DNA of 64,000 nt, taken from the NCBI GenBank assembly GCA_900470805.1, contig UCCA01000024.1:1-64000 (forward strand). Direction: 5' to 3'. Below are positions 34,842 to 42,830 of the stretch, piece after piece. Within the stretch, counting starts at the first letter, position 1. Every line of letters starts with the position of its first letter. The position numbers were made by a program, and so were the translations under genes. A model generated the notes under the pieces. It did not search any database. It saw nothing but the letters and a program-made list of their open reading frames with translations, and was not told where the DNA came from. The DNA comes from Hyphomicrobiales bacterium (GTDB taxonomy: Bacteria; Pseudomonadota; Alphaproteobacteria; Rhizobiales; Rhizobiaceae).

Positions 34842-36043
34842 GCGGCCCGGTCTCCCCAATCGGCGAACGGATCCGGCAGGTCTCGCCATTTCTCCGGCAC
34901 GAAATCATTGTCGTCGAGCAGACATGCGTCGAGGCGGCTGCGGATCCATTGTTCGTCCATTGGATCGGCGCCGATGAAGACGATCTCCTGACGGCGGTCG
35001 CCCCAGATTGCGTCCATGTAGGGAGAGATTGCGTTGAGGAAACGCTGATCGTCCGGCCAGCGCTGGCGCGGCACGGCCGACCACCAGGTGCCCATGCGGC
35101 TGGTGCGCAGGATGGCGCCGGCCTGGCTGACCTCGCCGACATGATGCGGCCGCGTTGCCAGCCAGAAGAATCCCTTGGCACGCACCACGCCCGGCCAGGC
35201 GGTGTCGAAGAATCGTTGCAGCTTGGCCGGATCGAAGGGGCGCTTCTCGCGATAGACGAAGGAGCGGATGCCGTATTCCTCGGTCTCCGGCATGTGGTCC
35301 TTGAAACCGTGCATCTCCTTGTACCAGAGCGGGTGGGTCTCGGCCTTGTCGATGTCGAACAGGCCGGTTCCGAGCACGTCCTGCAAGCGGACCTTGCCGA
35401 AATCGGCCTCGATCAGCCGGGCATCCGGATTGAGGCCGACGACGATCTGGCGGGCGGCCTGCAGTTGGGCCTCGGTCGCCATGCCGACCTTGTTGAGAAT
35501 GACCACGTCGGCGAATTCGATCTGCTCGACCAGAAGGTCGATCACCGTCCTGACGTCGCCTTCGCCTGCGGTTTCGCCGCGATCGCGGAGGAAGTCCGTC
35601 GAGGCGTAGTCGGCGAGCAGACCGGCGGCATCGACGACGGTGACCATGGTGTCGAGCCGTGCGACATCAGACAGGCTAAGGCCGTCCGCATCGCGGAACT
35701 CGAAGGTGGTGGCGACGGGAAGGGGTTCGGCGATGCCCGTGGATTCGATCAGCAGATAGTCGAACCGGCCCTGCTCGGCCAGTTGCCGGACCTCCTTCAG
35801 CAGGTCGTCTCGCAAGGTGCAGCAGATGCAGCCGTTGGTCATCTCGACCAGCGCCTCGTCGGTGCGCGAGAGGTTGGCGCCGCCGTCGCGCACCAGGGCG
35901 GCGTCGATGTTGACTTCGCTCATGTCGTTGACGATGACGGCGACGCGCAGGCCGTCGCGGTTGGCTAGGATGTGGTTGAGCAGGGTCGTCTTGCCGGCGC
36001 CAAGGAAACCGGAGAGGACGGTGACCGGCAGCTTCTTGTTCAT
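34838..36043 (-). CDS. CobW/COG0523-family zinc GTPase (metallochaperone type)
   Basis: A 401-residue G3E-class GTPase of the CobW-related group that includes YciC, ZigA and ZNG1. The P-loop GFLGAGKTT is at residues 12-20 and the metal-binding CxCC motif (GCICCTLRDD) places cysteines at 72, 74 and 75. The C-terminal CobW domain follows. It is not placed with the cob genes. Instead a Zur-type box overlaps its promoter and znuA ends just upstream, so a role in zinc delivery under starvation is more likely than cobalt. The start is ATG 36043 after CAGGAGACTCAG. Confidence 0.92.
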   Translation of the reverse strand: MNKKLPVTVLSGFLGAGKTTLLNHILANRDGLRVAVIVNDMSEVNIDAALVRDGGANLSRTDEALVEMTNGCICCTLRDDLLKEVRQLAEQGRFDYLLIESTGIAEPLPVATTFEFRDADGLSLSDVARLDTMVTVVDAAGLLADYASTDFLRDRGETAGEGDVRTVIDLLVEQIEFADVVILNKVGMATEAQLQAARQIVVGLNPDARLIEADFGKVRLQDVLGTGLFDIDKAETHPLWYKEMHGFKDHMPETEEYGIRSFVYREKRPFDPAKLQRFFDTAWPGVVRAKGFFWLATRPHHVGEVSQAGAILRTSRMGTWWSAVPRQRWPDDQRFLNAISPYMDAIWGDRRQEIVFIGADPMDEQWIRSRLDACLLDDNDFVPEKWRDLPDPFADWGDRAA

Positions 36044-36058
36044 CTGAGTCTCCTGTAA

Positions 36059-36075
36059 ATGTTATATTATTACAT
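36059..36075. promoter_or_regulatory. Zur-type box upstream of the GTPase gene
   Basis: ATGTTATATTATTACAT is a near-palindrome (one mismatched pair besides the centre) located 16 bases before the GTPase start. Bases 36060-36075 differ from the znu site at 37187-37202 at one position only. This argues that both promoters answer to the same regulator, most simply Zur. Confidence 0.82.
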
Positions 36076-36086
36076 TGATAGTTCTA

Positions 36087-36115
36087 GAAAAGGCGGACTT
36101 GGCGCCCGCCTTTTT
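36087..36115 (-). terminator. Rho-independent terminator after znuA
   Basis: Read on the minus strand, a GC-rich stem (GGCGG paired with CCGCC, extended by A/T pairs) is followed by a run of T residues. It lies 20 bases after the znuA stop and isolates znuA from the GTPase promoter. Confidence 0.8.
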
Positions 36116-36135
36116 GGTTTACGGTTTTTGCTGCC

Positions 36136-37161
36136 TCAGCTTTCGCGCGACAGGCAATCCTTCATGTTATTGGCGATGCCGCGCATCAGCTGGAAATAGA
36201 GGTCCGGTCCCGCGTCCAGCGTTGCCGCTTCGGGGTCGAGCACGCCGGCCTTTGCCTTGGTGCCCTCAAGCACGACATCGACGAGGCGCGGCTGGAACTG
36301 CGGTTCGGCGAAGACGCAGGTGGCGCCGAGATCGCCGACCTTCTTGTGGATCTCCGAGATACGCTCCGCGCCGGGAATGCTTTCCGGGCTGACGGTGATC
36401 GAGCCGGCGACGCGCACTTTGTAACGATGCTCAAAATACTGGTAGGCGTCGTGGAAGACGATGAATGGCTTGTCCTTTATCGGTGACACGATGCCGGCGA
36501 TCTCGACATCAAGTGCATCGAGCTTGTCGTCCAGCACCTTGGCATTCGCCTGATAGGTGAGGGCGTTGGCCGGGTCGGCGGCAACAAGCGTCGTGGTGAT
36601 CTCGTCGGCCATCGCCTTGGCGTTCATCGGGTCAAGCCACAGATGGGTGTCGAATTCGCCGTGGCCGTGATCATCATGTCCGTGTGCGTCATGATCGCCA
36701 GCCTCGGCGGCGTGATCGTGGCCATCCGCTTCCTTGCCATGATCGTGTGCCTCGTGCCCGTCGCCATCGTCGTGCGCCTCGAAGGCGCCGCCTTCTCGGA
36801 ACTTGAGCTTGGTCAGGCCCTGCGCCTTGTCGAGCTCGGCAATGCTGGCATCGGTTCCCAATGCTTCCAGCGGCTTTTCAAGGAAGGCCTCGAGGCCGGG
36901 GCCCACCCAGAACACGACCTTGGCGCTCTGCAGTGCCGAGGCATTCGACGGCTTCATCGTGTAGGTGTGCGGGGAGGCGGCGCCATCGACGATCAGCTCC
37001 GGCTTGCCGACGCCCTGCATGATCGCCGCGACCAGCGAGTGCACCGGCTTGATCGAGGTCACCACGACGGGAGCATCGGCACCGTGGGCGGTGCCGGCAA
37101 GGAGGAGGGCCGGGAGGGCGAGGCCTTGTAGCGCCAGGGAAAGGCTGGTCGCGAGTTTCAT
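36136..37161 (-). CDS. znuA: High-affinity zinc ABC transporter, binding protein ZnuA
   Basis: Periplasmic zinc-binding protein, 341 residues, with a signal peptide (about residues 1-27). The first metal-ligand histidine is His41 in SIKPVHSLVA. A long His/Asp-rich loop (about residues 120-168, rich in HDHG and GHDDHGHG) is the hallmark of ZnuA and is believed to collect zinc. Other ligand regions are GEFDTHLWLDP and FIVFHDAYQYFEHRY. It is divergent from znuC-znuB-zur, and the shared promoter region contains two Zur-type boxes. Confidence 0.96.
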   Translation of the reverse strand: MKLATSLSLALQGLALPALLLAGTAHGADAPVVVTSIKPVHSLVAAIMQGVGKPELIVDGAASPHTYTMKPSNASALQSAKVVFWVGPGLEAFLEKPLEALGTDASIAELDKAQGLTKLKFREGGAFEAHDDGDGHEAHDHGKEADGHDHAAEAGDHDAHGHDDHGHGEFDTHLWLDPMNAKAMADEITTTLVAADPANALTYQANAKVLDDKLDALDVEIAGIVSPIKDKPFIVFHDAYQYFEHRYKVRVAGSITVSPESIPGAERISEIHKKVGDLGATCVFAEPQFQPRLVDVVLEGTKAKAGVLDPEAATLDAGPDLYFQLMRGIANNMKDCLSRES

Positions 37162-37186
37162 GCATATGCTCCGCTTGAATTGCGTC

Positions 37187-37202
37187 TGTTATGTTATTAC
37201 AT
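37187..37202. promoter_or_regulatory. Zur-type box 1 in the znuA/znuC intergenic region
   Basis: TGTTATGTTATTACAT, nearly identical to the site before the zinc GTPase gene (one base differs). It lies 26 bases upstream of the znuA start. Confidence 0.82.
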
Positions 37203-37208
37203 CAATTG

Positions 37209-37223
37209 CGTTATGCTATAACG
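37209..37223. promoter_or_regulatory. Zur-type box 2 in the znuA/znuC intergenic region
   Basis: CGTTATGCTATAACG is a perfect inverted repeat (6-3-6) with the GTTAT..ATAAC core of alphaproteobacterial Zur sites. It lies closer to znuC. Two boxes would allow control of both divergent promoters. Confidence 0.85.
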
Positions 37224-37259
37224 TGTGCGATAGCAGGGCGCAACAGCACTTTCGGAAAA

Positions 37260-38201
37260 ATGATGCCATCATCCGCAAATTTCGAGGCGAAACCGCTCGT
37301 CTCGCTTTCCAATGTCGGTGTCCGCAGGAACGGACGCTGGCTGGTGCGCGGCGTCGATTTTTCGGTTTCGCGCGGCGAGATCGTCACCCTGATCGGGCCG
37401 AACGGCTCTGGAAAATCGACGACTGTCAAAACCGCGATCGGCGTGATGAAGGCCGATGAGGGCAAGGTTGTGCGCGCTGCCGGCCTGAAGGTCGGGTATG
37501 TCCCGCAGAAGCTGGCGATCGACTGGACGCTGCCGCTGACGGTGCGCCGGCTGATGACCCTGACAGGGCCGCTTTCGGCCGCCGACATGAACGAGGCGCT
37601 TGACGCTGTCGGGTTGGCGCATATGCCGGACGCCGAAGTGCAGCACCTCTCCGGCGGCGAATTCCAGCGCGCGCTGATGGCCCGCGCCATTGCCCGCAAA
37701 CCCGATCTGCTGGTGCTCGACGAACCCGTTCAGGGCGTCGATTTTTCCGGCGAGATCGCCATTTACGACCTGATCAAGTCGATCCGCAACACGACTGGCT
37801 GCGGCATCCTGCTGATCTCGCACGACCTGCATGTCGTGATGGCCGCCACCGATACGGTGATCTGCCTCAATGGCCACGTCTGCTGCCGCGGCACGCCGCA
37901 GGCGGTGACGCAGAGTGCGGAATATGTGCGCCTGTTCGGCAGCCGCGCGGCGCAATCGCTTGCCGTCTATAGTCACGATCACGATCATACGCATCTCCCC
38001 GATGGCCGCGTCATGCATTCCGACGGCTCGGTGACCGACCATTGCCACCCTGACGATGGTCATCACCACGATCATGCCGGGCATGACCACTCTACCCATG
38101 ATCATGCCCATCACGATCATGCCGCCCATGACCATGGGCATCATCATAGCGCCACCGAAGAGCACGGGCACAAGCAGCCGGCGGGAGAACGGCATGTTTG
38201 A
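37260..38201 (+). CDS. znuC: Zinc ABC transporter ATPase ZnuC with His-rich tail
   Basis: The 313-residue ATPase of the zinc importer. Walker A is GPNGSGKST at residues 46-54, and the signature is LSGGEFQRALMARA near residue 130. The ATPase domain ends near residue 235. A tail of about 75 residues follows, dense in His and Asp (HDHDHTH, HHHDHAGHDHS, HDHGHHH), which E. coli ZnuC lacks. Such tails occur in some alphaproteobacterial ZnuC proteins and may sense or store zinc on the cytoplasmic side. Starts at 37260 and 37263 are both possible. The stop overlaps znuB. Confidence 0.95.
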   Translation: MMPSSANFEAKPLVSLSNVGVRRNGRWLVRGVDFSVSRGEIVTLIGPNGSGKSTTVKTAIGVMKADEGKVVRAAGLKVGYVPQKLAIDWTLPLTVRRLMTLTGPLSAADMNEALDAVGLAHMPDAEVQHLSGGEFQRALMARAIARKPDLLVLDEPVQGVDFSGEIAIYDLIKSIRNTTGCGILLISHDLHVVMAATDTVICLNGHVCCRGTPQAVTQSAEYVRLFGSRAAQSLAVYSHDHDHTHLPDGRVMHSDGSVTDHCHPDDGHHHDHAGHDHSTHDHAHHDHAAHDHGHHHSATEEHGHKQPAGERHV

Positions 38202-39012
38202 CGATTTCTTCGTCCGCGCCATCATTGCCGGTGTCGGCCTGGCGTTGACCACGGGGCCGCTCGGCTGCTTCATCATCTGGCGGCGGATGGCCTATTTCGG
38301 CGATACCATCGCCCACTCGGCGCTGCTCGGCGTGGCCTTGTCGCTGCTCATGCAGTTCAACCTGACGCTTTCGGTCTTCGTGGTTGCCGCTGCCGTCTCG
38401 ATCCTGCTGCTGGTGCTGCAGAAGCGTCAGGCGCTATCGGCCGACGCGCTGCTCGGCATCCTCTCGCACGCGACACTGGCGATCGGACTGGTCATGGTGG
38501 CGTTCATGAGCTGGGTGCGGATCGACCTGATCGCCTTCCTGTTCGGCGACATTCTGGCGGTGACGAAGACCGATATCGCCTTCATATGGGGGGGAGGCCT
38601 TTTCGTGCTGGCGGCGATCGCCTGGCTCTGGCGGCCGCTGCTGGCCTCCACCGTCAATCCGGAACTCGCGGAAGCCGAAGGGCTGCATCCGGAGCGGGCG
38701 CGACTGTTCTTCATGCTGTTGATGGCCGTGGTCATCGCAATTGCCATGAAGATTGTCGGCATCATGCTGATTACCTCGCTTTTGATCATCCCCGCCGCCG
38801 CCGCCCGCCGCTTTGCCGCGACCCCTGAAATCATGGCGGTGTTCGCATCGCTGATCGGTGCCGTTGCCGTTGTCGGCGGGCTGTTCGGCTCGCTGACTTA
38901 CGACACGCCATCCGGCCCGTCGATCGTGGTCGCGGCACTGGTACTCTTCATTCTCAGCCTGTTGCCCAAGATTGGGCGGCGGCAGGTCGTCACGGAAGGA
39001 CAAGGCTCATGA
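38194..39012 (+). CDS. znuB: Zinc ABC transporter permease ZnuB
   Basis: Membrane subunit of the zinc importer, 272 residues, with about eight membrane helices. The N-terminal region LTTGPLGCFIIWRRMAYFGD is typical of the ZnuB/MntB family. The start ATG 38194 overlaps the end of znuC by 8 bases. The frame is open further upstream, but there it only reads the histidine repeats of znuC in another frame. The stop overlaps the zur start (ATGA). Confidence 0.95.
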   Translation: MFDDFFVRAIIAGVGLALTTGPLGCFIIWRRMAYFGDTIAHSALLGVALSLLMQFNLTLSVFVVAAAVSILLLVLQKRQALSADALLGILSHATLAIGLVMVAFMSWVRIDLIAFLFGDILAVTKTDIAFIWGGGLFVLAAIAWLWRPLLASTVNPELAEAEGLHPERARLFFMLLMAVVIAIAMKIVGIMLITSLLIIPAAAARRFAATPEIMAVFASLIGAVAVVGGLFGSLTYDTPSGPSIVVAALVLFILSLLPKIGRRQVVTEGQGS

Positions 39013-39407
39013 GCGCACCCGCACTGACCAAGAACCAGGCGCTTGTCTTCGACGTTCTCGAAAAGGCCGATGGGCCGCTCAGCGCCTACACCATTCTCGA
39101 CAAGCTGCGCGACCACGGGTTTCGGGCGCCGCTGCAGGTTTACCGGGCGCTGGAGAAGCTGCTGGAATATGGCGTCGTCCACCGGCTCGAAAGCATCAAC
39201 TCCTTCGTCGCCTGCGCCCATCCCGGCGAGAACTGCCACAGCCACGGTATCGTTGCGTTTGCCATCTGCGAGAGCTGCAGCCAAGTGATGGAATTCCACG
39301 ACCACGAAGTCGATCAGCGGCTGATGGACTGGACCCGCTCGAAGAAGTTCAAGGCGGAGAAGACGACGATCGAGATCCGCGGGCTTTGCGAGGCCTGCGC
39401 GGCGTGA
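39009..39407 (+). CDS. zur: Zinc uptake regulator Zur (Fur family)
   Basis: A 132-residue zinc-responsive repressor. The N-terminal winged helix spans about residues 5-80 (SAYTILDKLRDHGFRAPLQVYRALEKL), and the structural zinc site is formed by Cys87/Cys90 and Cys127/Cys130. The His-rich stretch EFHDHEVD near residue 98 belongs to the regulatory site. Cotranscription with znuCB, starting within the znuB stop, gives autoregulation through the boxes at 37187-37223. Confidence 0.95.
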   Translation: MSAPALTKNQALVFDVLEKADGPLSAYTILDKLRDHGFRAPLQVYRALEKLLEYGVVHRLESINSFVACAHPGENCHSHGIVAFAICESCSQVMEFHDHEVDQRLMDWTRSKKFKAEKTTIEIRGLCEACAA

Positions 39408-39938
39408 TCAATCCAGCCGCCTGAGATCGCGGGCGAACCGCTGCCAGTTGGCGACATATTTTTCGGCCGAGCGCCTGAGGCCTTCGATCGCAGTCTCATC
39501 GAGCGTACGGATGGCGCGGGCCGGGGAGCCGACGATCAGGGAATTGTCGGGGAATTCCTTGCCTTCCGTCACCAGCGCATTGGCGCCGACGAGGCAGTTG
39601 TTGCCGATCTTCGCACCATTCAGCACCGTTGCGCCCATGCCGATCAGCGAATTGTCGCCGATGGTGCAGCCGTGGACGATGGCGTGGTGGCCGATGGTGC
39701 AGCCTTTGCCGATCGTCACCGGCGCGCCCGGATCGGTGTGCAGCATCGCACCTTCCTGGATGTTGGTGCCGGCGCCGACCGCGATCGGCTCGTTATCGCC
39801 GCGCAGCACCGCGCCGAACCATATCCCGACATCGGCCGAGAGCGTGACCTTGCCGATCACATGCGCATCGGGTGCGATCCAGTATGTGCCTGGTGGCGGC
39901 AGGTCCGGTTCGTGTCCCGATAGCGCATAGATCGGCAT
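39408..39938 (-). CDS. Gamma-class carbonic anhydrase-like hexapeptide protein
   Basis: A 176-residue left-handed beta-helix protein of the YrdA/PaaY/gamma-CA group. Hexapeptide repeats run through residues 20-140. Zinc-ligand histidines are visible in LHTDPG and TIGHHAIVHGC. Relatives include true carbonic anhydrases and thioesterase-like proteins, so the activity is not certain. The 3' end abuts zur from the other strand. It lies 14 bases downstream of the FAH-family gene in the same direction and may share its transcript. Confidence 0.92.
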   Translation of the reverse strand: MPIYALSGHEPDLPPPGTYWIAPDAHVIGKVTLSADVGIWFGAVLRGDNEPIAVGAGTNIQEGAMLHTDPGAPVTIGKGCTIGHHAIVHGCTIGDNSLIGMGATVLNGAKIGNNCLVGANALVTEGKEFPDNSLIVGSPARAIRTLDETAIEGLRRSAEKYVANWQRFARDLRRLD

Positions 39939-39952
39939 GGTCTAGTTCTCCG

Positions 39953-40642
39953 TCAGGCGACGTTGATCGACAGCGTCGCGATGCCGTCGATGCCACAGGC
40001 GATGCGGTCGCCGCGCTTGACGGCGCCGACGCCGGCCGGCGTGCCGGTCATGATCACGTCGCCGGGGGCGAGGATGAACAGCTTCGACAGTTCGGCGATG
40101 ATTTCAGGCACCTTCCAGATCATCTGATTGAGATCGCCATCCTGGACGCGCTTGCCGTTGAGGTCGAGCCAGATGCGGCCGCTATCGGGATGGCCGAGCT
40201 TTTCCGCCGGGACGATGGCCGAGACGGGGGCCGAGTATTCGAAGGCCTTGGCGAGCTCCCACGGACGGCCGAGCTTCTTGGCTTCGGCCTGCAGGTCGCG
40301 GCGGGTGAAATCGATGCCGACGCCGTAGCCGTAGACGCAGCCGAGCGCATCCGCGAGCGCGATATCCTGGCCGCCCTTTTTCAGCGCCAGCACGCATTCG
40401 ACCTCGAAATGCACATCGCTCGACAGCGGCGGGTAGGGGAAGTCCTTGCCGTCGGAGAGCAGGTTGTCGGCGTTCTTCTGGAAAAAGAAAGGCGGCTCGC
40501 GGCTCGGGTCATGGCCCATCTCGATCGCGTGGTCGGCATAGTTGCGGCCGACGCAATAGACGCGGCGCACCGGAAAGCGTTCGGCGGTGCCTTCGACGGG
40601 CAAAAGGACGGGCTGGGGAAGGGGGATGACGGTAGCGGACAT
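39953..40642 (-). CDS. Fumarylacetoacetate hydrolase family protein
   Basis: A 229-residue protein with the FAH fold. Conserved parts are YCVGRNYADHAIEMG at about residue 29, the metal-binding glutamates in HFEVECVLAL near residue 80, and GDVIMTGTPAGVGAV near residue 200. Small members of this size include fumarylpyruvate hydrolase, acylpyruvase and oxaloacetate decarboxylase-like enzymes. No aromatic-degradation genes lie nearby, so a general oxaloacetate/acylpyruvate role is at least as likely. Confidence 0.92.
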   Translation of the reverse strand: MSATVIPLPQPVLLPVEGTAERFPVRRVYCVGRNYADHAIEMGHDPSREPPFFFQKNADNLLSDGKDFPYPPLSSDVHFEVECVLALKKGGQDIALADALGCVYGYGVGIDFTRRDLQAEAKKLGRPWELAKAFEYSAPVSAIVPAEKLGHPDSGRIWLDLNGKRVQDGDLNQMIWKVPEIIAELSKLFILAPGDVIMTGTPAGVGAVKRGDRIACGIDGIATLSINVA

Positions 40643-40794
40643 GACATGCTCTTACTGTTTCATTGAGTCCGGTCATCTTATCCGCAAACGCGCGGAGGGG
40701 GAAAGCGGCGTTCGGTGTGGGCATGCGTATCCGGGCATTGCTGCCCTGCGCCGGCAAACTGGCGTTTTCGCCGGCTTTGCGCTATGAGCGCGCC

Positions 40795-41826
40795 ATGACC
40801 ACATCTCACTTCTACGCCGAAGCGCTGAAAACCGGGCGGCCGATCCTTGCGGTTGCGCCGATGATCGACTGGACCGATCGCCACTGCCGATACTTCCACC
40901 GGCAGATCAGCCGCAATGCGCTGCTCTACACGGAAATGGTCGTCGCCGACGCGATCATCCATGGGCCCCGCGAGCGGCTGCTGTCGTTCGACCAGGCGGA
41001 GCATCCGGTGGCGTTGCAGCTTGGCGGTTCGGATCCGGACAAGCTGACGAAGGCGGTGGAGATCGCGGCGCCCTATGGCTATGACGAGATCAATCTCAAT
41101 GTCGGCTGCCCCTCGGACCGGGTGCAGTCCGGCACCTTCGGCGCCTGCCTGATGCTGACGCCCGATGTCGTGGCCAGGTGCGTCCGGGCAATGAAGGCTG
41201 TTTCCGATGTGCCGGTGACGGTGAAGTGCCGGATCGGCGTGGACGAGCAGGAGCCGGAACAGGCGCTGCCCGACCTGCTCGACCGGGTGCTCCACGCCGG
41301 CGCCGACGCGATCTGGATCCATGCCCGCAAGGCCTGGCTGAAGGGGTTGTCGCCGAAGGAGAACCGCGAGATCCCGCCGCTCGACTACGACATCGTCTAC
41401 CGCACCAAGCAGGCGCGGCCTGACGTGTTCATCGGCATCAATGGCGGCATCCAGACGCTGGACCAGGCGGCCGAGCATCTCAAGCATGTCGACGGCGTCA
41501 TGATCGGCCGGGCGGCCTACCAGAATGCCGGCGTGCTTGGTGATGTCGACCACCGGTTCTTCGGCGCCGCGGACACCGAGGCCGATTGGGACGGGTTGCG
41601 CGACCGGATGATGACTTATGCCGCGCGCCACATCGACAATGGCGGCCGGCTGCAGCAGGTGGCGCGGCACATGGTCGGACTGTTTACCGGCCTGCCCGGG
41701 GCGCGGCGTTATCGGCAGATCCTCTCCACCGAGGCGGTGAAGGCGGGGGCCGGGCCGGAGGTGATCGCGGCGGCGTTCGCGGCGGTCGATTTTTCTGGCA
41801 TGGCGGCGGAGGCGGTCGGGGCCTGA
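40795..41826 (+). CDS. dusA: tRNA-dihydrouridine(20/20a) synthase DusA
   Basis: FMN-dependent reductase that converts U20/U20a of tRNA to dihydrouridine. The 343-residue protein starts MTTSHFYAEALKTGRPI, with the FMN region LAVAPMIDWTDRHCRYF near residue 20. The catalytic Cys105 is in NVGCPSDRVQSG. The DusA subgroup is shown by the overall length and the C-terminal HMVGLFTGLPGARRYR region. The frame is open up to 40663 (including a second ATG at 40723), but the start at 40795 fits best. Confidence 0.94.
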   Translation: MTTSHFYAEALKTGRPILAVAPMIDWTDRHCRYFHRQISRNALLYTEMVVADAIIHGPRERLLSFDQAEHPVALQLGGSDPDKLTKAVEIAAPYGYDEINLNVGCPSDRVQSGTFGACLMLTPDVVARCVRAMKAVSDVPVTVKCRIGVDEQEPEQALPDLLDRVLHAGADAIWIHARKAWLKGLSPKENREIPPLDYDIVYRTKQARPDVFIGINGGIQTLDQAAEHLKHVDGVMIGRAAYQNAGVLGDVDHRFFGAADTEADWDGLRDRMMTYAARHIDNGGRLQQVARHMVGLFTGLPGARRYRQILSTEAVKAGAGPEVIAAAFAAVDFSGMAAEAVGA

Positions 41827-41853
41827 GGCCAGCCATCCCGATTTCCAACGAAA

Positions 41854-41879
41854 AACGGCGCCCCTTGCGGAGCGCCGTT
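41854..41879 (-). terminator. Rho-independent terminator of the cold-shock gene
   Basis: On the minus strand AACGGCGC pairs with GCGCCGTT around a 10-base loop, followed by TTTCG. It lies 28 bases after the csp stop and faces the dusA 3' end, so it may work in both directions. Confidence 0.85.
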
Positions 41880-41906
41880 GTCATCCCTGCCGAAGCAGCG
41901 ATTGAA

Positions 41907-42119
41907 TTAGTTGGCCGAGATGTTGACGGCCTTCGGGCCCTTGCCCATGCGATCCGGCTCGGTGTCGAAGGTTACCTGCTGGCCTTCGCGGAGCGACTGG
42001 ATGCCGGAAGCCTGGAGAGCGGAGATGTGAACGAAAACGTCCTTCGCACCGCCATCCGGAGTGATGAAACCAAAACCCTTGTCCTGGTTGAAGAATTTTA
42101 CGACGCCTTTGGTGGCCAT
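41907..42119 (-). CDS. Cold-shock-domain RNA chaperone (CspA family)
   Basis: A 70-residue single cold-shock domain that binds single-stranded RNA and DNA. The RNP1-type motif KGFGFI is at residues 14-19 and the RNP2-type motif VFVHI at 28-32. Start ATG 42119 has a ribosome site (AAAAGGACC) upstream. A gene-free stretch of some 450 bases follows upstream, consistent with the long leader usual for csp genes. Confidence 0.96.
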   Translation of the reverse strand: MATKGVVKFFNQDKGFGFITPDGGAKDVFVHISALQASGIQSLREGQQVTFDTEPDRMGKGPKAVNISAN

Positions 42120-42569
42120 TGGGATAGGTCCTTTTCCCTGTAGTCTGTCTGGTATTCACCCCCCCGAAAGGAAATGAACGGCTTTCACTTTCGCGCCCCC
42201 TCATCTTATCTCAGCGCGCGAAGGGTCAGTCGAGTAGTTCACGAACGGGGAAAGAACGTCTACGCACGTGAGGTCCCCCCACGCCACCCTCCTGCCGGAA
42301 GGATCAGCCACATCAGTCCAGTCACCGGCATGCAAATGCCCGAGTGCATAATTGGTGCCAGCAAACGAAACGGATTGCAAGCGAGAATATTGCTGCGCTG
42401 CACCCGCCGACCCGGGAATGGTCGAAGATTCAAACACTTGACGAAAGGTAACCGCGCGCCGGCGTGACTGTTTCATACGCGGATTGCGTGTCGAAACGGC
42501 ACGATTTCCAAGCTCGATCCGCGCAAATGCCCACGCAATGGGCAGAGGCAATCTCGACCCGGGGGAGAC
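42120..42569. other. Gene-free leader/promoter stretch upstream of csp
   Basis: No convincing gene is present in these 450 bases; short open frames on both strands lack family features and ribosome sites. The part nearest csp is likely a long 5' untranslated region. I could not recognise a defined structured RNA. Confidence 0.5.
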
Positions 42570-42773
42570 CTACTTGGCGCCCGCGGCGCCAAGCTTGTGC
42601 TGCACGAAATCGGCGCTGCCGCGCACATGCGAAACGAGCGGCTTTCCAGACGCATCTGATACCGCATAGGCGATGATGGTGACGTCTTCCTCGAAGGTCG
42701 AGACATAGAGCACCTGGGCCGGGTTGACGTAGATCGTGTGATTGTGGGTGTTCTTGAAGCCAACCAGGGCCAT
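42570..42773 (-). CDS. Small hypothetical protein
   Basis: A 67-residue protein beginning MALVGFKNTHNHTIYVNP and ending QHKLGAAGAK. The pattern of beta strands (TIYVNPAQVLYVSTFEEDVTII) suggests a small soluble beta domain. I do not recognise a named family. The start at 42773 has an excellent ribosome site (GGAAGGAGACATGC), which is the main support for it being real; an upstream ATG in the same frame lacks one. Confidence 0.65.
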   Translation of the reverse strand: MALVGFKNTHNHTIYVNPAQVLYVSTFEEDVTIIAYAVSDASGKPLVSHVRGSADFVQHKLGAAGAK

Positions 42774-42830
42774 GCATGTCTCCTTCCACGCTGCTGCAGC
42801 GAGATATGCCATGCAGGCGTTGATGCATGT

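Noticed and set aside
38044..38160. Regular repeats possibly resembling a CRISPR or satellite array
   Set aside because: The repeats are codons for His, Asp and Ala in the znuC tail, with no spacer structure.
42174..42467. 97-codon open frame upstream of csp
   Set aside because: No ribosome site, unnatural composition, and it lies in the probable leader and promoter region of the cold-shock gene.
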